A stretch of DNA of 64,000 nucleotides from Roseiarcus sp050013915 (GCA_050013915.1 JBEKEI010000018.1:1-64000); one strand, 5' to 3'. Positions 1 through 8,602 are shown, counted from the first letter of the stretch. The notes: generated from the sequence alone by a model not told the origin. A program made the numbers and translations.

Positions 1-100
1 GGCCGGTCAGCGTCAGCGCCACGAGCGCGAGATGGCCGGTCAGCGCGCGCTGGCGGGCTTCCTCGCGGGGGTCGGGCGGGGGCTTTCGCAGGGGCGCCAT
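1..100 (-). CDS. hypothetical small protein, N-terminal part only (runs off left edge)
   Basis: An open frame begins with ATG at 100 and reads leftward off the window. The 33 visible residues start MAPLRKPPPDPREEAR and continue into an apolar stretch (LALVALTLTG) that could be the start of a membrane helix. No convincing Shine-Dalgarno lies upstream, and no family is recognised. It lies just downstream of tRNA-Trp on the same strand. In many proteobacteria secE follows tRNA-Trp, but this N-terminus does not look like SecE. It may be a small membrane protein or a chance frame. Confidence 0.3.
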   Translation of the reverse strand, partial: MAPLRKPPPDPREEARQRALTGHLALVALTLTG

Positions 101-172
101 GGCGTCGCTCGCTGACGGGGAGAGGAATTGATCCGGCTTGCGCCTCAGGAAAGCCGCACCCCGTCGGCGCGC

Positions 173-249
173 TGGCAGGAGAGGCGAGACTCGAACTCGC
201 AACCCCCGGTTTTGGAGACCGGTGCTCTAGCCAATTGAGCTACACTCCT
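173..249 (-). tRNA. tRNA-Trp (anticodon CCA)
   Basis: Read on the minus strand, the gene begins AGGAGTG, has the D-arm AGCTCAATTGGCTAGAGC, the anticodon stem CCGGT/ACCGG around loop CTCCAAA (anticodon CCA, bases 213-215), the T-arm with GTTCGAGTC, and ends with an encoded CCA (173-175). The acceptor stem pairs except for one T-T position. Decoding UGG, it charges with tryptophan. Confidence 0.95.
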
Positions 250-383
250 AGCGGCCGGCGCCGCTTCTTATTGCCGCAACCCGCGCGGCGACGCAAGGGG
301 GCGCGGACAGCGTTGGGCGGGACCGGTTGCCAGCGGCGTCCCAACGCGCCTAAGCCGACCGGCCAATCAACGGAGACCGCAGC

Positions 384-1124
384 ATGACCGCGACGGAACC
401 GCCCGCGCCCAAGGCCGATTCCATCTGCTTGTTCCTCGACGTCGACGGCACGCTGATCGACCTTGCGCCGACGCCCGAGGCGGTCGTCGTCTCGCGCGCG
501 CTGCTCGACGAACTCGCCCAGGCCGAGCGCCGGCTCGGCGGCGCGCTCGCCCTGGTCAGCGGCCGGCCGATCGCGGCCCTCGACGGGCTGTTCGCGCCGC
601 TGCGGCTGCGCGCGAGCGGCGTCCACGGCGCCGAAATCCGCTACGCTCCGGAGGGGCCGACCCGATCGCTCACGACGGCGCGGCTGCCGGAGGGCGTGTG
701 GGACGACCTCGCGCGCGCGCTCGCCCGCTTTCCCGGCGCTTTCGCCGAGAACAAGGGCGTCAGCTTCGCCGTCCATTACAAACTCGCAGGCCCGATCGAG
801 GCGGAACTTTTCGCCGAGCTCGAGCGTTTACGCAGACGTTTCGGGCAGCTCGACCTCGAAGTGGTTCCTGGCAACCTCGTCTTCGAGATCAAGCTGCCCG
901 GCTTCGACAAGGGGGCGGCAATCCGACGGTTCATGGGGCGGGCGCCGTTCGCGGGGCGGCGGCCCGTGTTCATCGCGGACGACCGGATGGATCGTCCGGG
1001 GTTCGAGGCCGTTCTGGAGATGGGCGGCATCGCATTCTCGGTCGGCTTCGAAATGGCCGGGCTGACGGGTTCGTTCTCGGAGCCGGCGGGAGTCCGCGCC
1101 TGGTTGGGAAAGGTCACGGGTTGA
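384..1124 (+). CDS. otsB: trehalose-6-phosphate phosphatase
   Basis: Dephosphorylates trehalose-6-phosphate to trehalose in the cytoplasm, the second step of the OtsAB pathway. The 246-residue product is a HAD-superfamily phosphatase: motif I DVDGT with the nucleophile and acid Asp19 and Asp21, the SGR motif at 59-61, Lys176 in KGAA, and a metal-binding ADD at 198-200 followed by D203. The family usually shows GDD..DE, so this last motif is slightly divergent. GGAGA at 371-375 serves the ATG at 384. It is the first gene of a three-gene unit; its stop overlaps the TTG start of the glycosidase gene. Length matches the family (about 240-270). Confidence 0.93.
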   Translation: MTATEPPAPKADSICLFLDVDGTLIDLAPTPEAVVVSRALLDELAQAERRLGGALALVSGRPIAALDGLFAPLRLRASGVHGAEIRYAPEGPTRSLTTARLPEGVWDDLARALARFPGAFAENKGVSFAVHYKLAGPIEAELFAELERLRRRFGQLDLEVVPGNLVFEIKLPGFDKGAAIRRFMGRAPFAGRRPVFIADDRMDRPGFEAVLEMGGIAFSVGFEMAGLTGSFSEPAGVRAWLGKVTG

Positions 1125-2944
1125 CTCCTTCGTCGAAGCGACTCGAACGGCCGGCTGGCGCGCAGCCGCTCGATCTCGCGCTGATCGGCAATTGCCGGGT
1201 GGCGGCGCTGATCGACACCGGCGGGCGAATCGTCTGGTGGTGCTTTCCGCGCTTCGATTCCAACCCGGCCTTCTCGCGCCTGCTCGCCGGCGACGAGGAG
1301 AAGGGTTTCGCCGACGTCGTGCTCGCCGACCTCGCCCACGCCAGGTCCGGCTACGTCCGCAACACCGCGATCGTCGAGACCGACCTCGAGGACGATCACG
1401 GCGGCCGGGTGCGGATCACCGATTTTGCCCCGCGCTTCGTCCATCTGGAGCGCACGTTCCGCCCGCCGCAGATCGTGCGCCGGATCGTTCCGCTCGCCGG
1501 ACTGCCGCGGATCGCCGTCAGGGTCCGCCCGACCCACGCCTACGGCCGGCCGACCAGCGAGTTCTCGATGGGCTCCAACCACATCCGCTACCACGGCCCG
1601 GGCCCGGTGCTGCGGCTGACCACCGACGCCCCGCTGTCCTACATCGCTGCGGAGACCACGTTCCCGCTGACCAAGCCGCTTACCCTCGTGTTCGGGCCCG
1701 ACGAGCCGTTCCAGAGCGCGCTCGACAGCACCGCGCGAGAGTTCGAGGAGCGGACGCGCGACCATTGGTCGGGCTGGGTGCGCTCGCTCGCCGTGCCGTT
1801 CGAATGGCAGAACGCCGTCACGCGCGCCGCAGTCACGCTGAAACTGTGCAGTTTCGAGGAGACCGGCGGCATCGTCGCCGCCCACACGACCTCAATTCCC
1901 GAGGCGCCGGGCAGCGGACGCAATTGGGACTATCGCTTCTGCTGGCTGCGCGATTCCTATTTCGTCATCCAGGCGCTCAACAAGCTCGGCGTGACCGAGA
2001 CGATGGAAGCCTACATCAACTACATCCTCACCGTCGCCGCCGATCGCGACGCGCCGCTGAAGCCGGTTCATTCGATCGTCCCCGGGGATCCGCTGACCGA
2101 GGAGATTGCGCCCGATCTGGCGGGCTTCCTCGGCAACGGGCCGGTGCGCGTCGGCAATCTGGCGGAGATCCAGAACCAGCACGACGTCTACGGCAGCGTG
2201 ATCCTCGCCGCGACGCAGATGTTCGTCGACGAGCGGCTGCCGCGAATGGGCGACGAGGCGCTGTTCCACGCGCTGGAGCCTCTCGGCGAGCGGGCGCTGC
2301 GGCTGGCGCTGACCCCGGACGCCGGCATCTGGGAATATCGCGGCCGCCAGCGCGTCCACACCCATTCGGCCGCTCTGTGCTGGGCCGCCTGCGACCGGCT
2401 GTCCGAAATCGCCCGGCGGCTCGGAATCGAGGCGCGCGCCGCCTATTGGCGCGGTCACGCCGATCGCCTGCGCGAACCGATCCTCGCGCGCGCCTGGTGC
2501 GAGCGCAAGGGCGCGCTGGCGGGCGCGCTCGACGGCCACGACCTCGACGCGAGCGTCCTGCTGCTGCCCGAACTCGGTCTGCTCTCGCCGCTCGATCCGC
2601 GCTTTCTCGGCACGTTCGAGGCGGTCGGCCGCGAACTCAAGCGCAACGGCCGCATCATGCGCTACACCAACGAGGACGATTTCGGCGCGCCGGAGACCGC
2701 CTTCCTCGTCTGCAACTTCTGGTATATCGATGCGCTCGCCGAGATCGGCCGCCTCGATGAGGCGCGCGCGATGTTCGCCGACCTGCTGGAGCGGCGCAAC
2801 GCCTTCGGCATCCTTTCGGAGGACATCCATCCCGAGACCGGCGCGCTGTGGGGCAACATTCCGCAGACCTATTCCATGGCCGCGATCATCAATTCGGCGA
2901 TGCGCCTGTCGGTGAAATGGGAGGACGCATGGCGCCGCGTCTGA
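1121..2944 (+). CDS. glycoside hydrolase family 15 protein (glucoamylase/trehalase-like)
   Basis: A 607-residue GH15 (alpha/alpha)6-barrel enzyme. GH15 inverting enzymes release glucose from alpha-glucans or, in some bacteria, from trehalose. Recognisable blocks are IGNCRVAALID near the N-terminus, RNWDYRFCWLRDS, NLAEIQNQHDVYG, and the C-terminal GAPETAF...FWYIDAL and LSEDIHPETGALWGNIPQTYS, which carry the carboxylate residues. The start chosen is TTG at 1121: it overlaps the otsB stop (TTGA) and has GGGAAAGG 8 bases upstream. The open frame extends farther left, but only as an overlap with otsB. The 3' end overlaps otsA by 16 bases, so the three genes are translationally coupled. No signal peptide is seen, so cytoplasmic action is likely. 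Substrate is uncertain: trehalose, maltooligosaccharide or glycogen ends. Confidence 0.88.
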   Translation: MTPSSKRLERPAGAQPLDLALIGNCRVAALIDTGGRIVWWCFPRFDSNPAFSRLLAGDEEKGFADVVLADLAHARSGYVRNTAIVETDLEDDHGGRVRITDFAPRFVHLERTFRPPQIVRRIVPLAGLPRIAVRVRPTHAYGRPTSEFSMGSNHIRYHGPGPVLRLTTDAPLSYIAAETTFPLTKPLTLVFGPDEPFQSALDSTAREFEERTRDHWSGWVRSLAVPFEWQNAVTRAAVTLKLCSFEETGGIVAAHTTSIPEAPGSGRNWDYRFCWLRDSYFVIQALNKLGVTETMEAYINYILTVAADRDAPLKPVHSIVPGDPLTEEIAPDLAGFLGNGPVRVGNLAEIQNQHDVYGSVILAATQMFVDERLPRMGDEALFHALEPLGERALRLALTPDAGIWEYRGRQRVHTHSAALCWAACDRLSEIARRLGIEARAAYWRGHADRLREPILARAWCERKGALAGALDGHDLDASVLLLPELGLLSPLDPRFLGTFEAVGRELKRNGRIMRYTNEDDFGAPETAFLVCNFWYIDALAEIGRLDEARAMFADLLERRNAFGILSEDIHPETGALWGNIPQTYSMAAIINSAMRLSVKWEDAWRRV

Positions 2945-4362
2945 TCCTGGTCTCCAATCGGGTCAGCATTCCCGATTCCCAGGGCGTCCGGCAGGCCGGC
3001 GGGCTGACGGTGGCCGTCAACGCCGCGCTGAAGCAGCGCGAGGGCGTGTGGTTCGGCTGGAGCGGCCGCGTCAGCAAGGACGGCGCGGTCCCGGCGCCGG
3101 TGGTGACGCGGCGCCGGATGCGCACCTACGTGACGCTCGATCTCGCCGAGACCGACTTCCAGGAATATTACAACGGCTTCGCCAACCGCGTGCTGTGGCC
3201 GATCCTGCACTATCGCGTCGACCTCGCCGAATTCAACGCGGTCCAGCTCGACGGCTATCTGCGCGTCAACGCCCATTTCGCCGCGGCGCTTTCGCCGTTC
3301 ATCACGCCCGAGGACACGATCTGGGTCCACGACTACCATCTGCTGCCGCTCGCCCGGGAACTGCGCGCGCGCGGGCACCTCAACCCGATCGGCTTCTTCC
3401 TCCACATCCCCTGTCCGCCGCCCGACCTGCTCGAGACGCTGCCGCAGCACTGGCAGACCATGGGCGCGCTCAGCCACTATGACCTCGTCGGCGTCCAGAC
3501 GAATCAGGACGCCGACAATCTGGGCCGCTATTTCGCCATCCAGGGCAGCGAATCGCGGCGCTCGCACGGCGTGTTCGAGGTCGACGGGCGCAAGGTGACG
3601 GTCGCCGCGTTTCCCGTCTCGATCGCGACCGCCGTCTATGCCCGCGCCGCGCGCAACGCCGCGCGCTCGGGCCTCGTCGGCGATTTGCGCGACAGCCTCG
3701 GCGGCAAGCGGCTGATCCTCGGCGTCGACCGCCTCGACTATTCCAAGGGCATCCCGCACCGCATCACGGCGTTCGGCCATTTCCTCGACAAACATCCGGA
3801 ATGGCTCGGCAAGGTCACCTTCCTGCAGGTGACGCCCAAGAGCCGGGTCGACGTGCCCGAATACGCCGCGATGAACCAGGAGATCAGCGCGCTCGTCGGC
3901 CAGATCAACGGGCGCCACGGCGACGCCGCCTGGACGCCGATCCGCTATGTCAACAAGTCCTACACGCGCGCCGCGCTCGCCGGCCTCTACCGCACCGCCC
4001 AGGTGGCGCTGGTCACCCCCTTGCGCGACGGCATGAACCTCGTCGCCAAGGAATATGTCGCCGCCCAGGACGCGAAGGATCCCGGCGTGCTCGTGCTCTC
4101 GCAATTCGCCGGCGCCGCGCAGGAGCTCGACGGCGCCGTCATCGTCAATCCGCACGAGCCGGAGGGCATGGCCGAGGCGATCAAGACCGCGCTCGACATG
4201 CCGCTGGACGAGCGCATCGAGCGCCAGCGCCGCATGTACGCCCATCTCGCCGCCCACGACATCGACCGCTGGGCGGAGAATTTCCTGATCGCGCTCGGCG
4301 AAGCCCGCGGTCAGTCGGGCATGCTGAGCGGCCTGCGTCAATTGTTCGCGCAGCGCGCCTAG
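2929..4362 (+). CDS. otsA: trehalose-6-phosphate synthase (GT20)
   Basis: Transfers glucose from a nucleotide sugar (UDP-glucose in the best-known cases) to glucose-6-phosphate. The 477-residue length equals typical OtsA. Signatures: N-terminal LILVSNRV, HDYHLLPLA (His134 region), GFFLHIPCPP, the donor/phosphate-binding GVDRLDYSKG (265-274), and LRDGMNLVAKEY (around 365). The start is ATG 2929, with GGGAGGA at 2919-2925; an in-frame ATG at 2848 has no such site and would lie inside the glycosidase gene. Last gene of the otsB-GH15-otsA unit. Trehalose here would serve osmotic, desiccation or heat protection. Confidence 0.95.
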   Translation: MAPRLILVSNRVSIPDSQGVRQAGGLTVAVNAALKQREGVWFGWSGRVSKDGAVPAPVVTRRRMRTYVTLDLAETDFQEYYNGFANRVLWPILHYRVDLAEFNAVQLDGYLRVNAHFAAALSPFITPEDTIWVHDYHLLPLARELRARGHLNPIGFFLHIPCPPPDLLETLPQHWQTMGALSHYDLVGVQTNQDADNLGRYFAIQGSESRRSHGVFEVDGRKVTVAAFPVSIATAVYARAARNAARSGLVGDLRDSLGGKRLILGVDRLDYSKGIPHRITAFGHFLDKHPEWLGKVTFLQVTPKSRVDVPEYAAMNQEISALVGQINGRHGDAAWTPIRYVNKSYTRAALAGLYRTAQVALVTPLRDGMNLVAKEYVAAQDAKDPGVLVLSQFAGAAQELDGAVIVNPHEPEGMAEAIKTALDMPLDERIERQRRMYAHLAAHDIDRWAENFLIALGEARGQSGMLSGLRQLFAQRA

Positions 4363-4434
4363 CCCCCTTGTCGCGAATTTCCCGGCGCCGGGCTATATCT
4401 CGCGGCGCAGCGGGGCTGCCCGGGGGAATCGATC

Positions 4435-5847
4435 ATGCTGACGCTGGACGCCTTCCATCTCGCGCGCGCGCAATTCGCGTTCACTGTGATCTTCCATATC
4501 GTGTTTCCCGCGCTGTCGATCGGCCTGGCGAGCTATCTGGCGGTGCTCGAGGGGCTCTGGCTGACGACCGGCCGACCGGTCTTTCTCGACCTCTTCCAGT
4601 ACTGGCTGAAGATATTCTCGATCGGCTTCGCCATGGGCGTGGTTTCCGGGCTGGTGATGTCGTACCAGTTCGGCACCAATTGGGCCGCGTTCTCGGACAA
4701 GGCGGGGCCGGTGATCGGGCCGCTGATGGGCTACGAGGTGTTGACCGCCTTCTTCCTCGAGGCGGGCTTCCTCGGCGTCATGCTGTTCGGGATGAAGCGG
4801 GTCGGGCGCGCCCTGCATTTCGCGGCGACGCTGATGGTCGCGCTCGGCACGCTGATCTCGGCGACCTGGATCCTCTCGGTCAATTCCTGGATGCAGACGC
4901 CGGCCGGCTATTCGATCGCGCCCGACGGGCGCTTCATGCCCGAGGATTGGTTTGCGATCGTCTTCAACCCGTCCTTTCTCGTCCGTCTGCCGCACATGGT
5001 GCTCGCCTCCTATCTCTGCGTCGCCTTCCTCGTCGGCGGGGTCGGGGCCTGGCACCTGCTGCGTGACGAGCGCAACCGGGCCGCGCGCACGATGTTCTCG
5101 ATGGCGATGTGGATGGCGGCGCTCGCCGCGCCCGCGCAGATCGTGATCGGCGACCTCCACGGGCTCAACACGCTCGAACACCAGCCGGCCAAGATCGCGG
5201 CGATGGAAGGCGATTTCGAGGCCGAGCGCGGCGCGCCCGAAATCCTGTTCGGCATCCCCAACATGAAGACCCAGCACACGGACTACGCGATCGCGATCCC
5301 CTATCTGGGCGCGCTGATCCTCACCCACAGCCTCGACGGCGAGACGCCCGGCCTCAAGCAATGGCCGCGGGCCGACCAGCCCTATTCGCCGCTGATCTTC
5401 TTCACCTTCCGCATCATGGTCGGCCTCGGCTTCGCGATGGCCGGGCTCGGCGGCGCCGGCCTCTGGCTGCGCTGGCGCGACCGGCTGTTCGAGACGCGGT
5501 GGCTGCTCGGCGCGATGGTCGCGATGTCGCCGGCGGGCTTCGTCGCGCTGCTGTGCGGCTGGATCACGACCGAGGTCGGCCGCCAGCCCTACACCGTCTA
5601 CGGCCTGTTGCGCACGTCCGACAGCCTGTCGCCGATCGGCCTGCCGGGGGTCGCGACCTCGCTCGCCGCGTTCGTCGTCGTCTATCTCGTCGTCTACGCG
5701 GCCGGCATCACCTTCCTGCTGAGCCTCATGGCCCAGCCGCCGCATCCGGGCGAGGAGGGGCCGCCGGCCGGCGCGCCGACGCACGCCGCCGGCCTGATGC
5801 CTGGCCCGGCGACCGGCGGACCGCGGCCCCTGGCGGCGGGAGAATAG
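4435..5847 (+). CDS. cydA: cytochrome bd-type ubiquinol oxidase subunit I (short Q-loop, CioA-like)
   Basis: Membrane quinol oxidase subunit that carries haems b558, b595 and d and reduces oxygen to water. The 470-residue product has about nine hydrophobic helices. Visible ligands and signatures: His21 in IFHIVFP (axial haem ligand at the E. coli His19 position), GYEVLTAFFLEAGF with the two proton-path glutamates, a LPHM motif, FRIMVGLG carrying the Met ligand, and GRQPYTVYGLLRT, the quinol-site GRQP motif. Length is well below the 522 of E. coli CydA because the Q-loop is short, as in CIO (cyanide-insensitive) oxidases. GGGGGAA lies before the ATG. cydB follows after 3 bases. Confidence 0.95.
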   Translation: MLTLDAFHLARAQFAFTVIFHIVFPALSIGLASYLAVLEGLWLTTGRPVFLDLFQYWLKIFSIGFAMGVVSGLVMSYQFGTNWAAFSDKAGPVIGPLMGYEVLTAFFLEAGFLGVMLFGMKRVGRALHFAATLMVALGTLISATWILSVNSWMQTPAGYSIAPDGRFMPEDWFAIVFNPSFLVRLPHMVLASYLCVAFLVGGVGAWHLLRDERNRAARTMFSMAMWMAALAAPAQIVIGDLHGLNTLEHQPAKIAAMEGDFEAERGAPEILFGIPNMKTQHTDYAIAIPYLGALILTHSLDGETPGLKQWPRADQPYSPLIFFTFRIMVGLGFAMAGLGGAGLWLRWRDRLFETRWLLGAMVAMSPAGFVALLCGWITTEVGRQPYTVYGLLRTSDSLSPIGLPGVATSLAAFVVVYLVVYAAGITFLLSLMAQPPHPGEEGPPAGAPTHAAGLMPGPATGGPRPLAAGE

Positions 5848-5850
5848 CCG

Positions 5851-6861
5851 ATGACCCTCGATCTCCCCCTGATCTGGGCCGGCCTGCTCGCCTTCGCCGT
5901 GCTCGCCTATGTCGTGCTCGACGGATTCGACCTCGGCGTCGGCATTCTGTTCGTCTTCGAGCGCGCGGCGAAGGACCGCGACATGATGGTCAATTCGGTC
6001 GCCCCGATGTGGGACGGCAACGAAACCTGGCTGGTGCTCGGCGGCGGCGGCCTGTTCGCGGTGTTTCCGCTCGCCTATGCGATCATCATGCCCGCGCTCT
6101 ATCCCGTCATCGTCGCCATGCTGCTCGCGCTGGTGTTTCGCGGCGTCGCCTTCGAATTCCGGTTCCGCACCGCCTCGCGCGAGGGGCGGCGCGCCTGGGA
6201 CCTCGCCTTTTCCCTGGGTTCCACGATCGCCGCCCTGTGCCAGGGGCTCGCGCTGGGCGGCCTCCTTCAGGGCGTCAAGGTGGTCGGGCGCGCCTATGCG
6301 GGCGGCTGGTGGGACTGGCTGACGCCGTTCACGGCGCTGTGCGGCCTCGCCGTCGTCGCCGGCTATGCGCTGCTCGGCTCATGCTGGCTGATCTGGCGCA
6401 CCGAGGGCGCGTTCCAGGATCGCAGCCGGCGCCGCGCCGGCGCGCTCGGCGCGGTCGTGCTCGCCTTCATCGCGGCGGTCAGCCTGTGGACGCCGTTCCT
6501 CAACGGCGGCTTCTTCGAGCGCTGGTTCGGCTGGCCGGGCATCGTCCTGACGGCGCCGGTGCCCGCGCTGGTCGCGCTGCTCGCCTGGGGCTTCTGGCGC
6601 GGGCTCGCCCTCGGGCGCGACCTGACGCCCTTTCTCTGCGCGCTCGGCTGGTTCGTGCTGTGCTTCGTCGGGCTCGGGATCAGCATGTATCCGCTGATGG
6701 TGCCGCCCTCGATCTCGATCTGGCAGGCGGCGGCGCCGCCGGCGAGCCAATGGTTCCTGCTGGTCGGCGCGGTCGCGCTGCTGCCGATCATCCTCGCCTA
6801 TACCGGCTACAGCTACTGGCTGTTTCGCGGCAAGGTCGGCCATGACGCGGGCTATCACTGA
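5851..6861 (+). CDS. cydB: cytochrome bd-type ubiquinol oxidase subunit II
   Basis: Partner subunit of CydA; structural, and it helps bind the oxidase haems in the inner membrane. The 336-residue protein has about eight membrane helices, with the family blocks DGFDLGVGIL near the N-terminus and WDGNETWLVLGGGGLFAVFP. GGGAGAA lies upstream of the ATG. The TGA overlaps the ATG of the DUF2474 gene by one base (TGATG), so the three proteins are probably made in balanced amounts. Confidence 0.95.
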   Translation: MTLDLPLIWAGLLAFAVLAYVVLDGFDLGVGILFVFERAAKDRDMMVNSVAPMWDGNETWLVLGGGGLFAVFPLAYAIIMPALYPVIVAMLLALVFRGVAFEFRFRTASREGRRAWDLAFSLGSTIAALCQGLALGGLLQGVKVVGRAYAGGWWDWLTPFTALCGLAVVAGYALLGSCWLIWRTEGAFQDRSRRRAGALGAVVLAFIAAVSLWTPFLNGGFFERWFGWPGIVLTAPVPALVALLAWGFWRGLALGRDLTPFLCALGWFVLCFVGLGISMYPLMVPPSISIWQAAAPPASQWFLLVGAVALLPIILAYTGYSYWLFRGKVGHDAGYH

Positions 6862-6953
6862 TGCGCCGGCTGCTCTGGTTCGTCGGCCTCTACGCCGCCG
6901 GCGTCGCCGCGTTCGGCCTCGTCGCGCTCGCGCTGCGGCTCGTCCTGAGCTGA
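6861..6953 (+). CDS. DUF2474-type small membrane subunit of the bd oxidase (CydX-like role)
   Basis: A 30-residue protein starting MRRLLWFVGLYAAGV and ending LRLVLS. It has one hydrophobic helix and a short basic N-terminus. The RLLWFVGL start and its place directly after a CioB-type cydB fit the DUF2474 family, which is found at the end of CIO operons. By analogy to CydX it probably stabilises the oxidase complex. Its ATG overlaps the cydB stop (TGATG). It is easily missed by gene callers because of its length. Family membership is from pattern recognition, not a profile search. Confidence 0.8.
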   Translation: MRRLLWFVGLYAAGVAAFGLVALALRLVLS

Positions 6954-6966
6954 CCTCCCGCGGCGC

Positions 6967-7599
6967 TCAGTCATCCGGCGCGACGAGACGTTCGGCCTCG
7001 ACGAGCTCCTGCTCGGTATTGACATTGAAGAAGGGATCGCGCGGTTCGACCGGCCATTCGGCGACCGCGCCGGCATAGCGCCCGGTCCAGGCCGCGACCT
7101 TGCGAACCCCCTCGACCGCCAGCGCGCGGCGCAGTTCGTCGCGTGCGGCGACCGGCCACAGGCCCGCCGCGTGATGCGCCCGTCCGCCCGCGGCGGCGAC
7201 CGCGAGCGGCGCGCGCGCCGCCTCGCGCGCCGCATGCAGCCGGGCGACGAAATCGCGCGGGATGAATGGACAATCGCCGGGGACGCTCGCGACCCAGGCG
7301 GTCGCCGGCTCGCGGGCGGCGGCCCAGTCGAGCGCCGCGAGCACGCCGGCGAGCGGCCCGGGCAGGCCGGCGACCGGGTCGGCGACGACCGGCAGGCCGA
7401 GCGCCGAAAAGCGCGCGGGATCGCCGTTGGCGTTGAGGACCAGGCCCGCGCATTGCGGCGCCAGCCGCGCGGCGACGCGCGCGAGCAGGCTGCGCCCGCC
7501 GAGCATGCGCAAACCCTTGTCGCCGCCGCCCATGCGCCGGGCGAGGCCGCCGGCGAGGATGACGCCGAGCGTGGGGGGACGATCGGTCATTTCCGGCAT
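6967..7599 (-). CDS. mobA: molybdenum cofactor guanylyltransferase
   Basis: Transfers GMP from GTP to molybdopterin to make the MGD form of the cofactor for DMSO-reductase-type enzymes. The 210-residue protein opens with the nucleotidyltransferase loop LAGGLARRMGGGDKG (15-29), followed by a GDCPFIPRDF block (metal-binding Asp). Length is typical (about 190-210). The gene converges on the cyd operon with 13 bases between stops. A second ATG three codons in (7590) is an equally possible start; neither has a strong ribosome site. Confidence 0.92.
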   Translation of the reverse strand: MPEMTDRPPTLGVILAGGLARRMGGGDKGLRMLGGRSLLARVAARLAPQCAGLVLNANGDPARFSALGLPVVADPVAGLPGPLAGVLAALDWAAAREPATAWVASVPGDCPFIPRDFVARLHAAREAARAPLAVAAAGGRAHHAAGLWPVAARDELRRALAVEGVRKVAAWTGRYAGAVAEWPVEPRDPFFNVNTEQELVEAERLVAPDD

Positions 7600-7977
7600 T
7601 TGGCGGCCGCGGCGGCGCGCCGCGCCCTCGACCTATCCAGCGCGCGGCGGCGATCGGCGTGGAGGCCGCTGCCGCACGGGCAGGCTGCCCGTGAATCGTT
7701 CGGGTTCGAGGCAGGCATGGCGAGACCCTTAGCGCCTGCCGACTGGGCGGAAAAGGGCGCGGTCGAGGCGCGCCGCGCTGCCGGAGGAGCTAAAATTTAC
7801 GTAAGATATCAGTTGAGCAGAGATTCTCGGCGCCGCCAACCCAGCGTGCGTGAGCGCGCGGCCGAAGCTGGCCGGCTCGGCGCGGCGTCTGGCGTCCCGA
7901 CGGGAGAAAGCTCACGTTCAAGCCGCTGGTCGTCATTGCGAGCGGAGCCCTGGGCTTAGTGTAAAAGAGAAATGTGA

Positions 7978-7996
7978 GAATATCATTGCGATATTC
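7978..7996. promoter_or_regulatory. perfect 7-bp inverted repeat (possible operator)
   Basis: GAATATC-ATTGC-GATATTC: a perfect dyad with 5-base spacer, AT-rich against a GC-rich background. It overlaps the -35 hexamer of the promoter-like pair at 7986-8014. No regulator is assigned. Confidence 0.4.
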
Positions 7997-8014
7997 AGAA
8001 TGATCGGCTATGCT
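7986..8014 (+). promoter_or_regulatory. sigma-70-like promoter
   Basis: TTGCGA and TATGCT separated by exactly 17 bases. About 20 bases downstream lies GGCAGGAG, 7 bases before an ATG at 8048. The frame from 8048 starts MPDPAAPAPPPAACLGAIEREVRRHRI and then degenerates into low-complexity sequence. A short or truncated gene, or a small RNA, could start here. Confidence 0.4.
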
Positions 8015-8331
8015 CCCACTATTGGTCCCCCCGGCAGGAGCCCCGCCATGCCCGACCCCGCAGCGCCCGCGCCGCCGCCCGCCGCTTGCCTCGGCGCGAT
8101 CGAGCGGGAAGTCCGCCGGCATCGGATCATCGAGCGCGCGCCGGGCGGATGGCGCACCGGGTCGATCGCTGAAGCGGTGGATCTGGGGTCCGCCAGGTCG
8201 TCAGGCAGACGCTCGAGTTGCGCGGGGGTCGATCCGGCGGGGGCGTCTCCGCTTGCAGACCGCCAGGCTCGACGAACGCGCCCGCAGTGGCGACGGGGAC
8301 AAGGCGCGGGCCGCCGTGCGCGGGGGCCGGA

Positions 8332-8452
8332 CGGCGGCGCGCCGAAGAGCCCCGCGCGGGCTTCAATTTGCCTGCAATCCTCTGATTTTGCTCGATCGGG
8401 CGAGAGATCTATTTCCAAATGTTTCCACAACGAAAGCATTTGTCGGACGCGG
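8332..8452. repeat. direct repeat, copy A (period about 150 bp)
   Basis: A ~120 bp segment that includes CTTCAATTTGCCTGCAAT and TCTGATTTTG. It recurs at 8483-8602 with about 90 percent identity. The differences fall evenly over the three codon positions of the open minus-strand frame, so constraint looks nucleotide-level rather than protein-level. Probably a dispersed non-coding element. Confidence 0.75.
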
Positions 8453-8482
8453 CCCGGGGCGCCGCCCCGCGCCGAGAGCCGG

Positions 8483-8602
8483 GCGGCGGCGCGCCGCAGC
8501 CCCGCGCGGGCTTCAATTTGCCTGCAACCCTCTGATTTTGCGCGATCGGGCGAGAAATCCATTGCCAATTGTTGCCGCACCGAAAGGATTTGTCGGGCGA
8601 GG
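8483..8602. repeat. direct repeat, copy B
   Basis: Second copy of the element at 8332-8452. The best-matched core is 8498-8596 against 8348-8446. Both copies are preceded by GGCGGCGCGCCG, so the duplication includes a GC-rich flank. Function unknown. Confidence 0.75.

Noticed and set aside
4385..4400. CCCGGCGCCGGG palindrome after otsA as a terminator
   Set aside because: No T-run follows and it lies close to the cydA leader; a GC-rich palindrome of this size is expected by chance.
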